NCBI GenBank assembly: GCA_000421065.1
Contig: ATWD01000002.1
Location: forward strand, 992,001-1,056,000
Source of the DNA: Acidobacteriaceae bacterium TAA 166
GTDB taxonomy: Bacteria > Acidobacteriota > Terriglobia > Terriglobales > Acidobacteriaceae
Reading direction: 5' to 3'
Length of the DNA stretch: 64,000 nucleotides
The translations under genes were made by a program, and so were the position numbers. Every line of letters begins with the position of its first letter. Position 1 is the first letter of the stretch. The notes beneath the pieces are model-generated. The model ran no database searches and was not told where the DNA came from. It worked only from the letters and a program-made list of their open reading frames with translations. Below are positions 7,996-19,395 of this stretch, piece after piece.

Positions 7996-9303
7996 TTGGA
8001 AGATCCGAGATTAAGTCGTATGGATGCGCGATCTGGAACTGATCGTGTGCGAGGGCTGTGGCAACAGATGATTCTGCGTTCGGGAGGGGTGACCATCGCC
8101 CTTCTCGCTCTCGCCCTGATCGGACTGGCCCTCGGCTGGCGAGCGCACACCCGAGGCCGTTTTGCGAAGTTAAAGGCTGAGCTCAATCAACGCGACACCC
8201 CACACGCTGCCCTTCCACCCCGCCCGGGCGGCCAAGACGCCCTCGTCCTCGAGCGTTCTGCCATCGAAGGAGGAACGGTTCCTGAATTCCTCTCTGCCAC
8301 CCTTCTTCCGGGCCGCGGCATGAACATCCTTCAGATCACCGCCGCGCTTCCGGGCAAAGGCATCGTCAAGCTGCTCGACTCTCCATCGCTCGATGAGGCT
8401 GCCCGTATCTTGTCCGGACAGGATGAGGATGCGCACGGCGCGCAAAGCCTGAAGATCGGAGGAGCCATCGAATCTCCATGGGCCGGCGACCTCTTCGGAA
8501 CGGCTTCGCCGGATGGATTGAACACCTCCTGGCACGGAATGAGCCTCTCGGTCCCCGCAATGCAACGCAATGGTGTCGCTGTCGCCACAGGAGGACTCTT
8601 ACTGGCCTCTTCGTCGTCCGCGATCAAGAACAACTTCATGCCCGATGGCGCCGAGGCCGAGGCCGTCTATGAGGCAGGAGACTACGACGGTCACTGGCCC
8701 TCCACCATGCGCCTCACGGCCACAACGCAGTTAAGTGCACGCTCTATCGAGATGAGGGTCACCGCTCTCAATACCGGCAAGGATCCGCAACCAGTGGGCC
8801 TCGGCTGGAGGCCACGCTTTGCCCTGCAGGGCGATCGCGCCCAGGTCACCCTGCGATTGCCGGCAGCGATGCGCGAGGAGATTCGCGACTCCCGGACCGG
8901 AGCTCCCACCGGGCATCTGCTACCCGTCGAGGGCACGCGGTACGACTTCAACTCCCATACCGGAGTCGCCCTTGGAAGCATCAGCCTTGACGACACCTTC
9001 GCCCATCTGCACCAGGCCCCGCTCGACTCCGGTCCCATCGTCGAGCTTCGTGATACCCAGAACGACTATGGCCTCCGCATCACGATGCTTAGCTCCTCCA
9101 TCAAGGCGATTCACGTCGAAGCTCCCGCAGACGGCAAATCGATCCTGATTGAACCGCGATTCAACTACGACGATCCCTTCGGACGCGAGTGGGCCCAGCA
9201 GGAAGACACTGGCATGGTCACTCTCCAGCCCGGCAGGTCGGTACAGTGGAGGATTCGTTTCGAGATCTTTTCGCTTACCGCCGCGCCGGTCAATCAGCCC
9301 TGA
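7996..9303 (+). CDS. Membrane-anchored aldose 1-epimerase (mutarotase)-like protein
   Basis: A 435-residue protein with one N-terminal membrane helix (VTIALLALALIGLALGW, about residues 32-48) and a large extracytoplasmic beta-rich domain resembling galactose mutarotase-like proteins (SATLLPGRGMNILQI, later FNYDDPFGREW). Classic mutarotase catalytic His/Glu residues are hard to place, so the enzymatic role is uncertain. The TTG at 7996 has a good ribosome-binding site (GAGGT, 5 bases away); ATG 8020 is the alternative start with a weak one. It lies just ahead of tig but separated by about 150 bp. Confidence 0.6.
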   Translation: MEDPRLSRMDARSGTDRVRGLWQQMILRSGGVTIALLALALIGLALGWRAHTRGRFAKLKAELNQRDTPHAALPPRPGGQDALVLERSAIEGGTVPEFLSATLLPGRGMNILQITAALPGKGIVKLLDSPSLDEAARILSGQDEDAHGAQSLKIGGAIESPWAGDLFGTASPDGLNTSWHGMSLSVPAMQRNGVAVATGGLLLASSSSAIKNNFMPDGAEAEAVYEAGDYDGHWPSTMRLTATTQLSARSIEMRVTALNTGKDPQPVGLGWRPRFALQGDRAQVTLRLPAAMREEIRDSRTGAPTGHLLPVEGTRYDFNSHTGVALGSISLDDTFAHLHQAPLDSGPIVELRDTQNDYGLRITMLSSSIKAIHVEAPADGKSILIEPRFNYDDPFGREWAQQEDTGMVTLQPGRSVQWRIRFEIFSLTAAPVNQP

Positions 9304-9454
9304 CTGGCACGCAAACCTGACTGGCATAGCTTTGGCAGCCCTGATCCACACGGCGTTTGTCGTTCCCCAAAGAAGGATCCGGCAGGTTTGACCCTCCGCA
9401 ACCAAGACCCGTACAGTAGTATCTGAGGCGCGTGCCGCACGGTCGGCGGGCTGA

Positions 9455-10927
9455 ATGAGCGACTGCGGCGCAATTTCACGCGACCCATTGGAAGGCATGG
9501 ATTTGACCCCGACAGAGACGACAGAGATCAACAACACCCCCGGGCAGCCCACGGCGCCGGCAGAGACGCACGCCCACGATCATGATCATGCCCACGACCA
9601 CGTGCATGACCACCAGCACGGCCCCACCTTGAATCCCGAACTGACCAAGGAGATTCAGGTGGAGGTGGACGCCGACGAGGTCTCGAAAGCCTATAAGGGG
9701 ATCGTCAAGCGCTACCAGAAGCTGGCACGGATTCCCGGATTCCGTTCCGGCAAGGTTCCCGAGTCGCTGGTGCGTTCGAAGTTCGCCAAGGAGCTTCGCC
9801 AGGAGGTGCTTGAGAGCCTGGTCTCAGAGCGCTTCCGCAAGGCTATCGACGAGCAGCAGCTTCGCCCCATCTCCGAGCCTCAGCTGCTCGACCTGCAGCT
9901 TCACGACGGCGAGCCTCTGCGCTTCAAAGCTGCCTTCGAGGTCGCTCCCGAGTTCGCCGTCGACGGCTACGACACCGTCAAGATCACACGCCCTGACGTT
10001 GCTCTCAGCGAGGACGAGTACCAGGCTGAGCTGAGCCGCGTGCTCGACAGTCATGCCACCGTTGAGAGCATCGATGAGGATCGCACCCTGGTCGATGGCG
10101 ACTGGGCCGAGATCCAGTTCAAGGGCGAGGTCAAGGACCTGGCCCAGACCGTCACCGAAGACGGCGTCGAGAACTCTACCCAGGCCGAGCCCATCACTGG
10201 GGAAGACGTTCTTGTCGAGATTGGCGGCAAGAACACCCTGCCTGCATTCACCGAGGCTCTGCGCGGATCCAAGCCCGGCCAGGAGATGAGCTTCGAGGTG
10301 ACCTACCCGGTTGAGTTCGGCGAACCCCGCCTGGCCGGCCAGACCGTCGCCTATGACGTCACCATCAAGAGTCTCAAGCGGAAGACCTATCCCGAGCGCG
10401 ATGCCGAGTTCGCCAAGCAGCTTGGCGACTATGAGAGCTGGGAGGACTTCGAAAAGCAGCTTCGTGAGCACGCCGCCGGACGTAAGAAGAGCGCGCTCGA
10501 GAGCCAGGCCCGCGACCGCATGCTCGACGAGCTGGTCCAGAGGTTCCAGTTCCCTGTTCCCGAGTCCTTCGTGCAGCAGCAAGTCGATGCGCGCCTCGAC
10601 CGCGGTCTCCGTGCGCTCGCTCAGCAAGGCATGGGTGCCGAGGAGATGCGCCGGCTCGACTTCGGACATCTTCGAGCCGCGCAACGCGACCAGGCTCTCA
10701 ACGAGGTGAGGGCCTCGATGATCCTCGACAAGATCGGCGAGGCCGAGAAGATCACGATCAACGATGAGGATCTCGATCAGGAGCTGTTCATGCTCTCGCT
10801 GCAGTCGCGCGAGCCCCTCGAGACTCTGCGCGAGCGTCTCTCCAAGGATGGCGGACTCGACCGCATCCGCGAGCAGATGCGCCGCGAGAAGACGGCAAGC
10901 GTGCTCTATGAAAAGCTGGCCTCGTAA
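9455..10927 (+). CDS. tig: Trigger factor with histidine-rich N-terminal extension
   Basis: A ribosome-associated chaperone/PPIase. The ribosome-binding domain carries the signature IPGFRSGKVP (the GFRxGxxP loop) near residues 92-101. An FKBP-like PPIase domain (about 195-290) and a long C-terminal helical chaperone domain follow. The N-terminus is extended by about 60 residues and holds nine histidines at every second position (about residues 39-55, HAHDHDHAHDHVHDHQH). This is a likely metal-binding tail absent from typical Tig. ATG 9455 is used; ATG 9497 (before MDLTP) is an alternative and keeps the His tract. It heads the tig-clpP-clpX-lon quality-control block, 63 bp before clpP. Confidence 0.93.
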   Translation: MSDCGAISRDPLEGMDLTPTETTEINNTPGQPTAPAETHAHDHDHAHDHVHDHQHGPTLNPELTKEIQVEVDADEVSKAYKGIVKRYQKLARIPGFRSGKVPESLVRSKFAKELRQEVLESLVSERFRKAIDEQQLRPISEPQLLDLQLHDGEPLRFKAAFEVAPEFAVDGYDTVKITRPDVALSEDEYQAELSRVLDSHATVESIDEDRTLVDGDWAEIQFKGEVKDLAQTVTEDGVENSTQAEPITGEDVLVEIGGKNTLPAFTEALRGSKPGQEMSFEVTYPVEFGEPRLAGQTVAYDVTIKSLKRKTYPERDAEFAKQLGDYESWEDFEKQLREHAAGRKKSALESQARDRMLDELVQRFQFPVPESFVQQQVDARLDRGLRALAQQGMGAEEMRRLDFGHLRAAQRDQALNEVRASMILDKIGEAEKITINDEDLDQELFMLSLQSREPLETLRERLSKDGGLDRIREQMRREKTASVLYEKLAS

Positions 10928-10990
10928 CACAAGAGGCCAGAGTCACCCGTTAACCTAGATAACCGCTGGCCGGAAAAGAAAGAGAGTGTT

Positions 10991-11581
10991 ATGGGACTAG
11001 TACCGATGGTGATCGAGCAGACGAATCGTGGCGAACGCGCCTACGACATCTACAGCCGTCTGCTTCGCGACAACATCATCTTCCTGGGAACTCCGATTGA
11101 CGACAACATCGCCAACGTCATCATTGCGCAGATGCTGTTTCTGAGCAGCGAGGATCCGGAGAAGGACATTCAGCTCTACATCAACTCGCCCGGCGGTTCC
11201 ATCACGGCCGGTCTGGCCATCTACGACACCATGCAGTACATCAAGAACGATGTCGTGACCCTGTGCATCGGTCAGGCCGCCTCCATGGGAGCCTTCCTAT
11301 TGATGGCGGGCAAGAAGGGCAAACGCTTCGCCCTTCCCAACTCGCGCATCCTCATCCACCAGCCGTCGATGGGCGGCCTGAGCGGACAGGCGACCGACAT
11401 CGACATCCACGCCCGCGAGATTCTTCGCATCCGCGAGATCACCAACAAGCTGATGAGCGCTAGCACCGGCCAGACGCTTGAGAGGATCGAGCGCGACGTG
11501 GAGCGCGACTTCATCATGACCGCTCCGCAGGCCAAGGAGTACGGCATCGTCGACGACATCATCGACCGTCCCCGAACCTAG
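10991..11581 (+). CDS. clpP: ATP-dependent Clp protease proteolytic subunit
   Basis: A 196-residue serine protease that forms the tetradecameric ClpP chamber. The catalytic serine lies in GQAASMGAF (about Ser98), the histidine in RILIHQPSMGG (about His123), and the aspartate in the ERDVERDF segment (about Asp173). Length and the N-terminal MVIEQTNRGERAYDIYSRLL match the family. It sits between tig and clpX, the conserved bacterial order. Partners are ClpX just downstream and ClpC at 4086-6554. A hairpin follows the stop codon. Confidence 0.96.
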   Translation: MGLVPMVIEQTNRGERAYDIYSRLLRDNIIFLGTPIDDNIANVIIAQMLFLSSEDPEKDIQLYINSPGGSITAGLAIYDTMQYIKNDVVTLCIGQAASMGAFLLMAGKKGKRFALPNSRILIHQPSMGGLSGQATDIDIHAREILRIREITNKLMSASTGQTLERIERDVERDFIMTAPQAKEYGIVDDIIDRPRT

Positions 11582-11600
11582 GAACGGCTGAATTCCACGC

Positions 11601-11628
11601 CAAGGCCCGGGATTCCTCCCGGGCCTTG
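11601..11628 (+). terminator. Hairpin downstream of clpP
   Basis: A perfect 12-bp inverted repeat CAAGGCCCGGGA (11601-11612) with its complement at 11617-11628 and a TTCC loop, 20 bp after the clpP stop. There is no T tract, so it may be an attenuator or mRNA-stabilising hairpin between clpP and clpX rather than a full terminator. Confidence 0.6.
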
Positions 11629-11730
11629 CTCTATCCCCCAAAGGTCACATCCGATGGTGCACAACGACTCAGATCAAACGGGTGTAAACTTGTTAATAGT
11701 AGTTTGCTGTACCGAGGAGTCGTCGCACCT

Positions 11731-13017
11731 ATGAAAACATCCCGGGGCTCAGAAGAGTCGCTTCGCTGCTCGTTTTGCCATAAATCGCAGGATGCCGTGG
11801 CCAAGCTGATCTCATCGCCATCGGACTACCCCCGCGCCTACATCTGCGACGAGTGTGTGGCGGTATGCAACTCCATCCTCGAAGACGACCGCACCGAGGC
11901 ACAGCCCGGCTCCGCCCCGGCTCACCTCCCAAAGCCGCAAGAGGTCAAGGCCTTCCTCGACGAGTACGTCATCGGCCAGGACACCACCAAGAAGAAGCTC
12001 GCCGTCGCTGTCTATAACCATTACAAGCGCATCCAGATGAACAAGACGCGCGGCAATGACGTGGAACTGGCGAAGTCGAACATCCTTCTGGTCGGCCCGA
12101 CCGGCTCCGGCAAAACCCTTCTGGCCCACACATTGGCCAAGATGCTCGACGTTCCCTTCGCGATCGTCGATGCGACCACGCTAACCGAAGCCGGCTATGT
12201 CGGCGAGGACGTTGAAAACATCATTCTCAAGCTGCTGCAGGCTGCCGATGGCGACGTCGCCCGGGCCCAGTGCGGCATCATCTATATTGATGAGATCGAC
12301 AAGATCGGCCGCAAGGACGAGAACCCTTCCATCACCCGCGACGTTTCGGGCGAGGGCGTTCAGCAGGCACTGCTCAAGATCCTCGAAGGAACGGTTGCCA
12401 ACGTTCCGCCTCAGGGGGGCCGTAAGCATCCGCACCAGGAATTCACCGCGGTCGATACCACCAACATCCTCTTTATTTGCGGTGGAGCTTTCGTCGGTCT
12501 CGAAAAAGTTATTGGACGCCGCGTCGGGAAAAAGGCCCTCGGCTTCCGTGCCGTGACCGATCCGGACGCGAAGGATGGCGACGTCATGCCAATTCGCGCC
12601 CAGCGTGACTCCGAGCTTCTGCGTCAGGCCGAGCCCCAAGACCTTCTGAAGTACGGCCTGATCCCCGAATTCGTCGGACGCCTCCCGGTCATGGGAATTC
12701 TGGACGAGCTCGATGAGGCTGCTTTGATCGAGATCCTCACCAAACCCCGCAATGCCATCCTCAAGCAGTACGCCAAGCTCTTCGACTTCGAGGGGGTAAA
12801 AGTTACCTTCACCGACGAGGCAGCCCGCGCCATCGCCCGCGAGGCCCTCATGCGCAAGGTGGGGGCCCGCGGTCTGCGCATGATCATCGAGGAGCTGATG
12901 CTTGACCTCATGTATCACGTACCCGGCAACAAGAAGGTTAAGGAGATCGTCATCACCGATGCCATGGTGAAGAACCGCGATCTGACCGTTCCGATGCTGC
13001 TCGAAAAGGCCGGCTAA
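11731..13017 (+). CDS. clpX: ClpX AAA+ unfoldase
   Basis: A 428-residue Hsp100 unfoldase that feeds ClpP. The N-terminal zinc-binding domain shows CSFC and CDEC pairs (LRCSFCHKS and YICDECVAVC). Walker A is GPTGSGKT, Walker B IIYIDEIDKI, and the sensor region has GLIPEFVGRLPV. The start is ATG 11731 with GAGGAG 11 bases upstream; the frame is open further up but without family character. It lies 149 bp after clpP and 102 bp before lon. Confidence 0.95.
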   Translation: MKTSRGSEESLRCSFCHKSQDAVAKLISSPSDYPRAYICDECVAVCNSILEDDRTEAQPGSAPAHLPKPQEVKAFLDEYVIGQDTTKKKLAVAVYNHYKRIQMNKTRGNDVELAKSNILLVGPTGSGKTLLAHTLAKMLDVPFAIVDATTLTEAGYVGEDVENIILKLLQAADGDVARAQCGIIYIDEIDKIGRKDENPSITRDVSGEGVQQALLKILEGTVANVPPQGGRKHPHQEFTAVDTTNILFICGGAFVGLEKVIGRRVGKKALGFRAVTDPDAKDGDVMPIRAQRDSELLRQAEPQDLLKYGLIPEFVGRLPVMGILDELDEAALIEILTKPRNAILKQYAKLFDFEGVKVTFTDEAARAIAREALMRKVGARGLRMIIEELMLDLMYHVPGNKKVKEIVITDAMVKNRDLTVPMLLEKAG

Positions 13018-13119
13018 AGGGTTCCGCAAGACAGAAGACCCCTTCCTGGCGATACAATCACCTGAAGCTGAAGCAGGCTGCATCTTTGCACCCGTGTGAG
13101 CGTCTAATCGGGGAGAACT

Positions 13120-15546
<2,427 letters not shown>

Positions 15547-15567
15547 CTCAACGTTCTCAAACGTAGG

Positions 15568-15596
15568 AAGGCGGGCTCAATTTGAGCCCGCCTTTT
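15568..15596 (+). terminator. Rho-independent terminator after lon
   Basis: A GC-rich inverted repeat GGCGGGCTCA (15570-15579) pairs with TGAGCCCGCC (15583-15592), followed by TTTT. It begins 24 bp after the lon stop codon. Confidence 0.9.
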
Positions 15597-15753
15597 CTGC
15601 TTTGAGCGGAACAGAAGCGCAATTCAGCTCCTCTCGAGTATTAGGAGAGTCGCTGGAACCGCATGTCGAACTGGAAAAGCCGCCCTGCCTCTTCCCGAAG
15701 GACGGTACATTGACTTCCGGACCAGGATCTCGTCAATCTGATCGGGAGCAGCA

Positions 15754-16401
15754 TCAATAGTCTTTGATCGCTGATAGCGTGCTTATGGTGGAGTTTGCTC
15801 CCTTAGGACACAGCCTGTCTTGGTGGCTTGACATGCCAACTGAGTACCAGAGTTGTTCCACGGCGCACTTCGCCGGGGGGACCAGGATTCGCTTGACCAG
15901 CGAAAAAAGCCGACACTACTCGCACGGCCTCTTTGAATCTCGCATCCATTGAACGATCGTGCAAGATCCTTTGTGTTTCAGCAGTCACATTCACACGCAA
16001 AACTTGGCTGCTTACGAATATCAGCTTGTTCACACGGTAGGGATAGCGAGTCGCATACGATAGGGCAATTGCTCCTGAGTTTGAATGCCCAAGGAGGTTG
16101 ATTTGTGGCAGATCCAAGTGAATGCGTAACGCTTCAAGATCATCTGCCATCGTAATACTTCCCATCTGATTCTCATCAGTAGGACGACTTGAGAGGCCGC
16201 TTCCCCGAGTATCGATGAAGACGAGCTTGCAGCACGCGGCCAGGGAGTGGAACGCGCGCTGCAAGTAGACGGAGCCCACTCCCAGCCTGGGGAGACGAGA
16301 AAGAGCACTTCGCCTTGGCCGATGGTGCGGTAATGAAGAGTAACTCCGTTTACATCGGCAATGTGATCATCCAGGAATCGCCCTTGAGTATGTTCACTCA
16401 T
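15754..16401 (-). pseudogene. Alpha/beta hydrolase, frameshifted and probably truncated
   Basis: The start at 16401 gives MSEHTQGRFLDDHIADVNGV and the beta-1 to beta-3 region up to LFLVSPGW. The frame then breaks at a GGG run (16281-16283) and continues in another frame with VFIDTRGSGLSSRP and the nucleophile elbow LLGHSNSGAIAL. A second break at a six-base run (15875-15880) is needed to keep reading into CAVEQLWYSVGM, and the frame stops at 15754. Only about 215 residues result, against roughly 280-300 for intact relatives, so the catalytic His region is missing. It follows the GMC oxidoreductase on the same strand with a 51-bp gap and may once have been co-transcribed with it. Sequencing error could explain the frame breaks but not the short C-terminus. 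Confidence 0.7.
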
Positions 16402-16452
16402 GATGATTAGTCGTGGATCCTCTCGTGAGGTATTCCTGTGTTCCGTCAAGAT

Positions 16453-18111
16453 TCACAGACCATGGTCTTTAGACAATTCTTCGGCAGCTCGCTCTCCGAT
16501 AATCACGCAGGGAGCCATCGTGTTCCCCGTCGTCACGCGAGGCATGATAGATCCGTCAGCAATGCGCAAGCTCTGGATGCCGTACACCTGAAGTCTGCCG
16601 TTTACCACGGACATTTCGTCGGTGCCCATCTTTGCAGTGCAGGTTTCGTGCCAGTAGGTAGTGGCAGCGGTCCGGACAAAGTCTTCCAGTGCCAGCCCCT
16701 TGAGCGGCCCTGGCATGACCTCGCGCTTGCTGAACGCCCTCAGCGGTGCAGCATTGCCAATATCGCGACAAAGCTCAACGCATTCCAGCGCAACCTTCAA
16801 ATCATCTGGATGTGAAAAGAAGTTGGCTTCGATCTCAATGGGGTCGTTAGGACTCGGTCCCGCGAGACTCAGATAGCCACGGCTTTTCGGCCGCATGAGC
16901 CCACCAAATAAGGTATAGCCGTGCTGTGGCATATCATGTCGAGCGGCGTTCTCCGGCGAAGTTTTCGGCACTTCCGCCAGACAGGCTTGAATGTCAGGTG
17001 TCGGTACGGTCGGGTCGCTCTTCCAGAAGAACGTCGCTTCGGCCATGTTGTTTCTTGGCGGTAACGGATCCAGGTATTCCCAAACACAATCGAACGCGAT
17101 GTGATCCTGGAAGTTTTTCCCAACTCCGGGAAGGTGCTGCAGCACCGGAATTCCATGACGACGCAGTTCATATTCATCACCGATCCCCGATTGCATTAGA
17201 AGCTTCGGGGTTTGGATTGCTCCCATGGAAAGGACGATCTCCTTGGTAGCGGCGAACTTTATGAGAACGCCGTCGAGCAATACATCTACACCAGTTGTTC
17301 TCCCTTTTTCGATGTTGAGCCGTAACACCAGAGCTCCCGTTAGTACGGTCAGGTTCTCTCGATCCATCATGGGATACACGTAAGAGCGAAAGATAGACTG
17401 ACGCTTTCCTCCTTTAGCTCGCACATCAACGATGGATGCGCCTCCATCCCCCTCCATCATTCGGCCGTTTTGATTTTCAAACGTGGGGATTCCAATGGAT
17501 TGGGCAGCTTCCAACATAGCCGGCGCGATCGGATTGGGATTGGGAGCAGGCTCAACAAACACAGGACCGCCGACGCCCCGATATTCAGGGTCGGGCGAGC
17601 CATTCCAATCCTCGATACGACGATAGATTTTCAGAACAGAGTCATAGTTCCATGCTGGATCTTTTGCCTCTTCTGCGAAGTAGTCCCAGTCACTTTTGTG
17701 ACCACGTGCCCAGACCATGACGTTGATACTGGAGCCGCCTCCCAACACCTTTCCCATGGCCATATGAACGGCACGTCCATTCAGGGATGCGGTGGGTTTA
17801 GATTGGAATCCCCAGTCTCTTTCGCTGCCAAGGTTCAAAGGCCATTGGTTCGCTTCCATTACCTGAGGAACGTCGTCCCTTCCTCCTGCTTCGAGCAGCA
17901 ATACATGGACCTTCGGATTCTCGGCGAGCCGCCGGGCCACAACGGAGCCAGATGACCCTGAACCACAGACGATGAAATCGTAATGCGAGCGTAAACCGGA
18001 GCGTAAATGGTGTTGATTACTCCTTACCCGCTCTAAGAAAGCTGTCGCTTCTGCTTCTTCAACTTTACGAGTGCTGACTGCACTCGTGGGTTTATCAGTC
18101 TTGATATTCAT
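16453..18111 (-). CDS. GMC-family FAD-dependent oxidoreductase (choline dehydrogenase-like)
   Basis: 552 residues from the ATG at 18111, which has a GGGAGAG ribosome-binding site; the frame is open for 39 more codons upstream. The dinucleotide-binding motif is CGSGSSGSVVARRL near residue 50, followed by LLLEAGG. The GMC signature GKVLGGGSSINVMVWARG and the C-terminal catalytic region YWHETCTAKMG...GNTMAPCVIIGERAAE are present. Such enzymes oxidise alcohols, sugars or choline; the substrate here is unknown. A conserved 35-bp element lies about 145 bp upstream. A broken hydrolase follows downstream. Confidence 0.9.
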   Translation of the reverse strand: MNIKTDKPTSAVSTRKVEEAEATAFLERVRSNQHHLRSGLRSHYDFIVCGSGSSGSVVARRLAENPKVHVLLLEAGGRDDVPQVMEANQWPLNLGSERDWGFQSKPTASLNGRAVHMAMGKVLGGGSSINVMVWARGHKSDWDYFAEEAKDPAWNYDSVLKIYRRIEDWNGSPDPEYRGVGGPVFVEPAPNPNPIAPAMLEAAQSIGIPTFENQNGRMMEGDGGASIVDVRAKGGKRQSIFRSYVYPMMDRENLTVLTGALVLRLNIEKGRTTGVDVLLDGVLIKFAATKEIVLSMGAIQTPKLLMQSGIGDEYELRRHGIPVLQHLPGVGKNFQDHIAFDCVWEYLDPLPPRNNMAEATFFWKSDPTVPTPDIQACLAEVPKTSPENAARHDMPQHGYTLFGGLMRPKSRGYLSLAGPSPNDPIEIEANFFSHPDDLKVALECVELCRDIGNAAPLRAFSKREVMPGPLKGLALEDFVRTAATTYWHETCTAKMGTDEMSVVNGRLQVYGIQSLRIADGSIMPRVTTGNTMAPCVIIGERAAEELSKDHGL

Positions 18112-18254
18112 ATCCAACTCTCCCTTGCTGGATGGCACACGGTCTACCGTTCGTGATGTCCAGCTGCAATCTGATTGGCTTATCGAGCAGGACGGAGTAT
18201 CGTCGCATCCTGCGGACATGGTTCTCATTTATAAGTAAGCCAGTATTGACATGT

Positions 18255-18289
18255 GAAATCTATTGACCAAAGGTATTGTGGGATACCTT
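18255..18289 (-). promoter_or_regulatory. Conserved 35-bp regulatory element, copy 1
   Basis: On the minus strand this contains the palindrome AAGGTATCCCACAATACCTT (18289 to 18270) followed by TYGKYCRATRGR-type sequence (TGGTCAATAGA). The same element, in the same orientation, occurs at 23866-23900 and 38612-38646. It lies 143 bp upstream of the GMC oxidoreductase start and just downstream of a small ORF. It is likely an operator for a dimeric regulator that is not identified in this window. Confidence 0.7.
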
Positions 18290-18293
18290 CGTA

Positions 18294-18458
18294 TCACCGT
18301 ATTGACCGGAGTGCATCAGCCAACCGCCACCACGCTGAGTTATCGAGCGGTGCGTTGCCCAGATAGTGACTAAACAAGGCCTGGATCAGGTTCCCAACCC
18401 ACCGCTTCGTAAGAAGGTTAGAAAATATTCCGTGTGGCACATCTCGCAGCAATGCCAT
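18294..18458 (-). CDS. Small hypothetical protein or gene fragment
   Basis: A 54-residue reading frame from ATG 18458, preceded by a good ribosome-binding site (GAAGGGAG). A GTG at 18503 gives 69 residues. The product has one mildly hydrophobic patch (VGNLIQALFSHYLGN) and ends WWRLADALRSIR. No family is recognised, and it could be the N-terminal stump of a larger lost gene. The 28-bp box shared with the CMD-family gene at 40334 lies about 75-100 bp upstream, which argues that the region is or was expressed. Confidence 0.35.
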   Translation of the reverse strand: MALLRDVPHGIFSNLLTKRWVGNLIQALFSHYLGNAPLDNSAWWRLADALRSIR

Positions 18459-18532
18459 TGTGTCTCCCTTCACAGAAGAAGCTTCTTCCGCCTCATCTGT
18501 CACTCGATGATCATTTGAGTTCCTAGAGAGGT

Positions 18533-18560
18533 GCTGTCACAAAAGAACCCTTCTTGCACA
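18533..18560 (-). promoter_or_regulatory. Shared 28-bp box, copy 1
   Basis: On the minus strand the box begins TGTGCAAG and ends TGTGACAGC, two similar half-sites about 19 bp apart in direct orientation. A copy identical at 24 of 28 positions lies at 40961-40988, also upstream of a minus-strand gene. Direct repeats at this spacing suit an AraC-type activator. The rest of the 18504-18818 gap is AT-rich and shows nothing else supportable. Confidence 0.6.
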
Positions 18561-18818
18561 AACCGGCTTACTCTTGATGACTCGTATGATGGGCGAGGAT
18601 TTAACGCGTCGCCTATGCTCCACTCTCCCGATCAGATAAGTATTAGAGCGTTTTCAATCAAGAACCGCACTTTGAGATAAACGTTAGTCTTTTCTTATTC
18701 GTTAGGGTTAGTGCAAAGAATGCTTATCTTTGTAATTGCAGAGATCTAGTCCCGAAGTGCTCTATTGTTCCTTCTTATGAGCGAAAGAGACTATCTCTGC
18801 TGAAGCAGTTGGGATGAT

Positions 18819-19373
18819 ATGACCTATTCAGAATTGATGCATTGGATAATCGCTACTTGGCGACCTCTCTTTTTCGCCCTAGCGTTTTTGTTTCGCATTG
18901 CAACGCTCATAGTTTCCGTATCCCACGAGAAGGCCCTAAAGAAGGATGGTGCTATCGAGTACGGCGCCACCAACTCGCGATGGCTGGCAGTTGCTCATCT
19001 CAGTTTCTACCTGTCGGTTCTAACCGAAGATTCCATTCGAGAGAGTCCCGTGAATGGCGTCTCTGTACTAGGGTTTGTGTTATATGGCTTGAGCGTGATC
19101 ATGCTGCTAACAGTAATGTGCCTTTTGGGCCGCCTGTGGACCGTCAAGCTACTCATCGCCCGAGATCATATTCTTGTTGAGCATCCGCTTTTCAGGCTCG
19201 TCCGGCACCCCAATTACTTTCTGAACATCATGCCGGAACTGATTGGTCTTGCTCTGGTCTTTCATGCATTCGCCACACTGGTCATCGGATGTGTTCTTTA
19301 TTCACTTCCCCTTGCAATTCGTATTCGCGAAGAAGAACGGGTGATGAAATCCAGGTTCGTCGCATACAGATGA
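18819..19373 (+). CDS. Isoprenylcysteine carboxyl methyltransferase (ICMT/PEMT-like) family membrane protein
   Basis: A 184-residue protein with about five hydrophobic segments. The C-terminal family signature is RLVRHPNYFLNIMPE (about residues 128-142) followed by a final membrane segment and REEERVM. This is the SAM-binding core of bacterial ICMT/PEMT-like methyltransferases. The methyl acceptor in bacteria is generally unknown. It stands alone on the plus strand, convergent with the AraC regulator 22 bp away. Confidence 0.75.
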   Translation: MTYSELMHWIIATWRPLFFALAFLFRIATLIVSVSHEKALKKDGAIEYGATNSRWLAVAHLSFYLSVLTEDSIRESPVNGVSVLGFVLYGLSVIMLLTVMCLLGRLWTVKLLIARDHILVEHPLFRLVRHPNYFLNIMPELIGLALVFHAFATLVIGCVLYSLPLAIRIREEERVMKSRFVAYR

Positions 19374-19395
19374 TCTGCGTTTGGATGAGGGGTGG

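Noticed and set aside
9824..10930. Long open frame antisense to tig
   Set aside because: Composition is a mirror of the tig codons (L, E, D and A-rich) and no family is recognisable.
18535..18560. TGTCACA in the 28-bp boxes as an ECF41-type promoter -35 element
   Set aside because: ECF41 promoters pair TGTCACA with a CGTC -10 about 16 bp later; neither copy has it, the orientation points away from the associated genes, and the sigma factor here lacks the ECF41 C-terminal extension.
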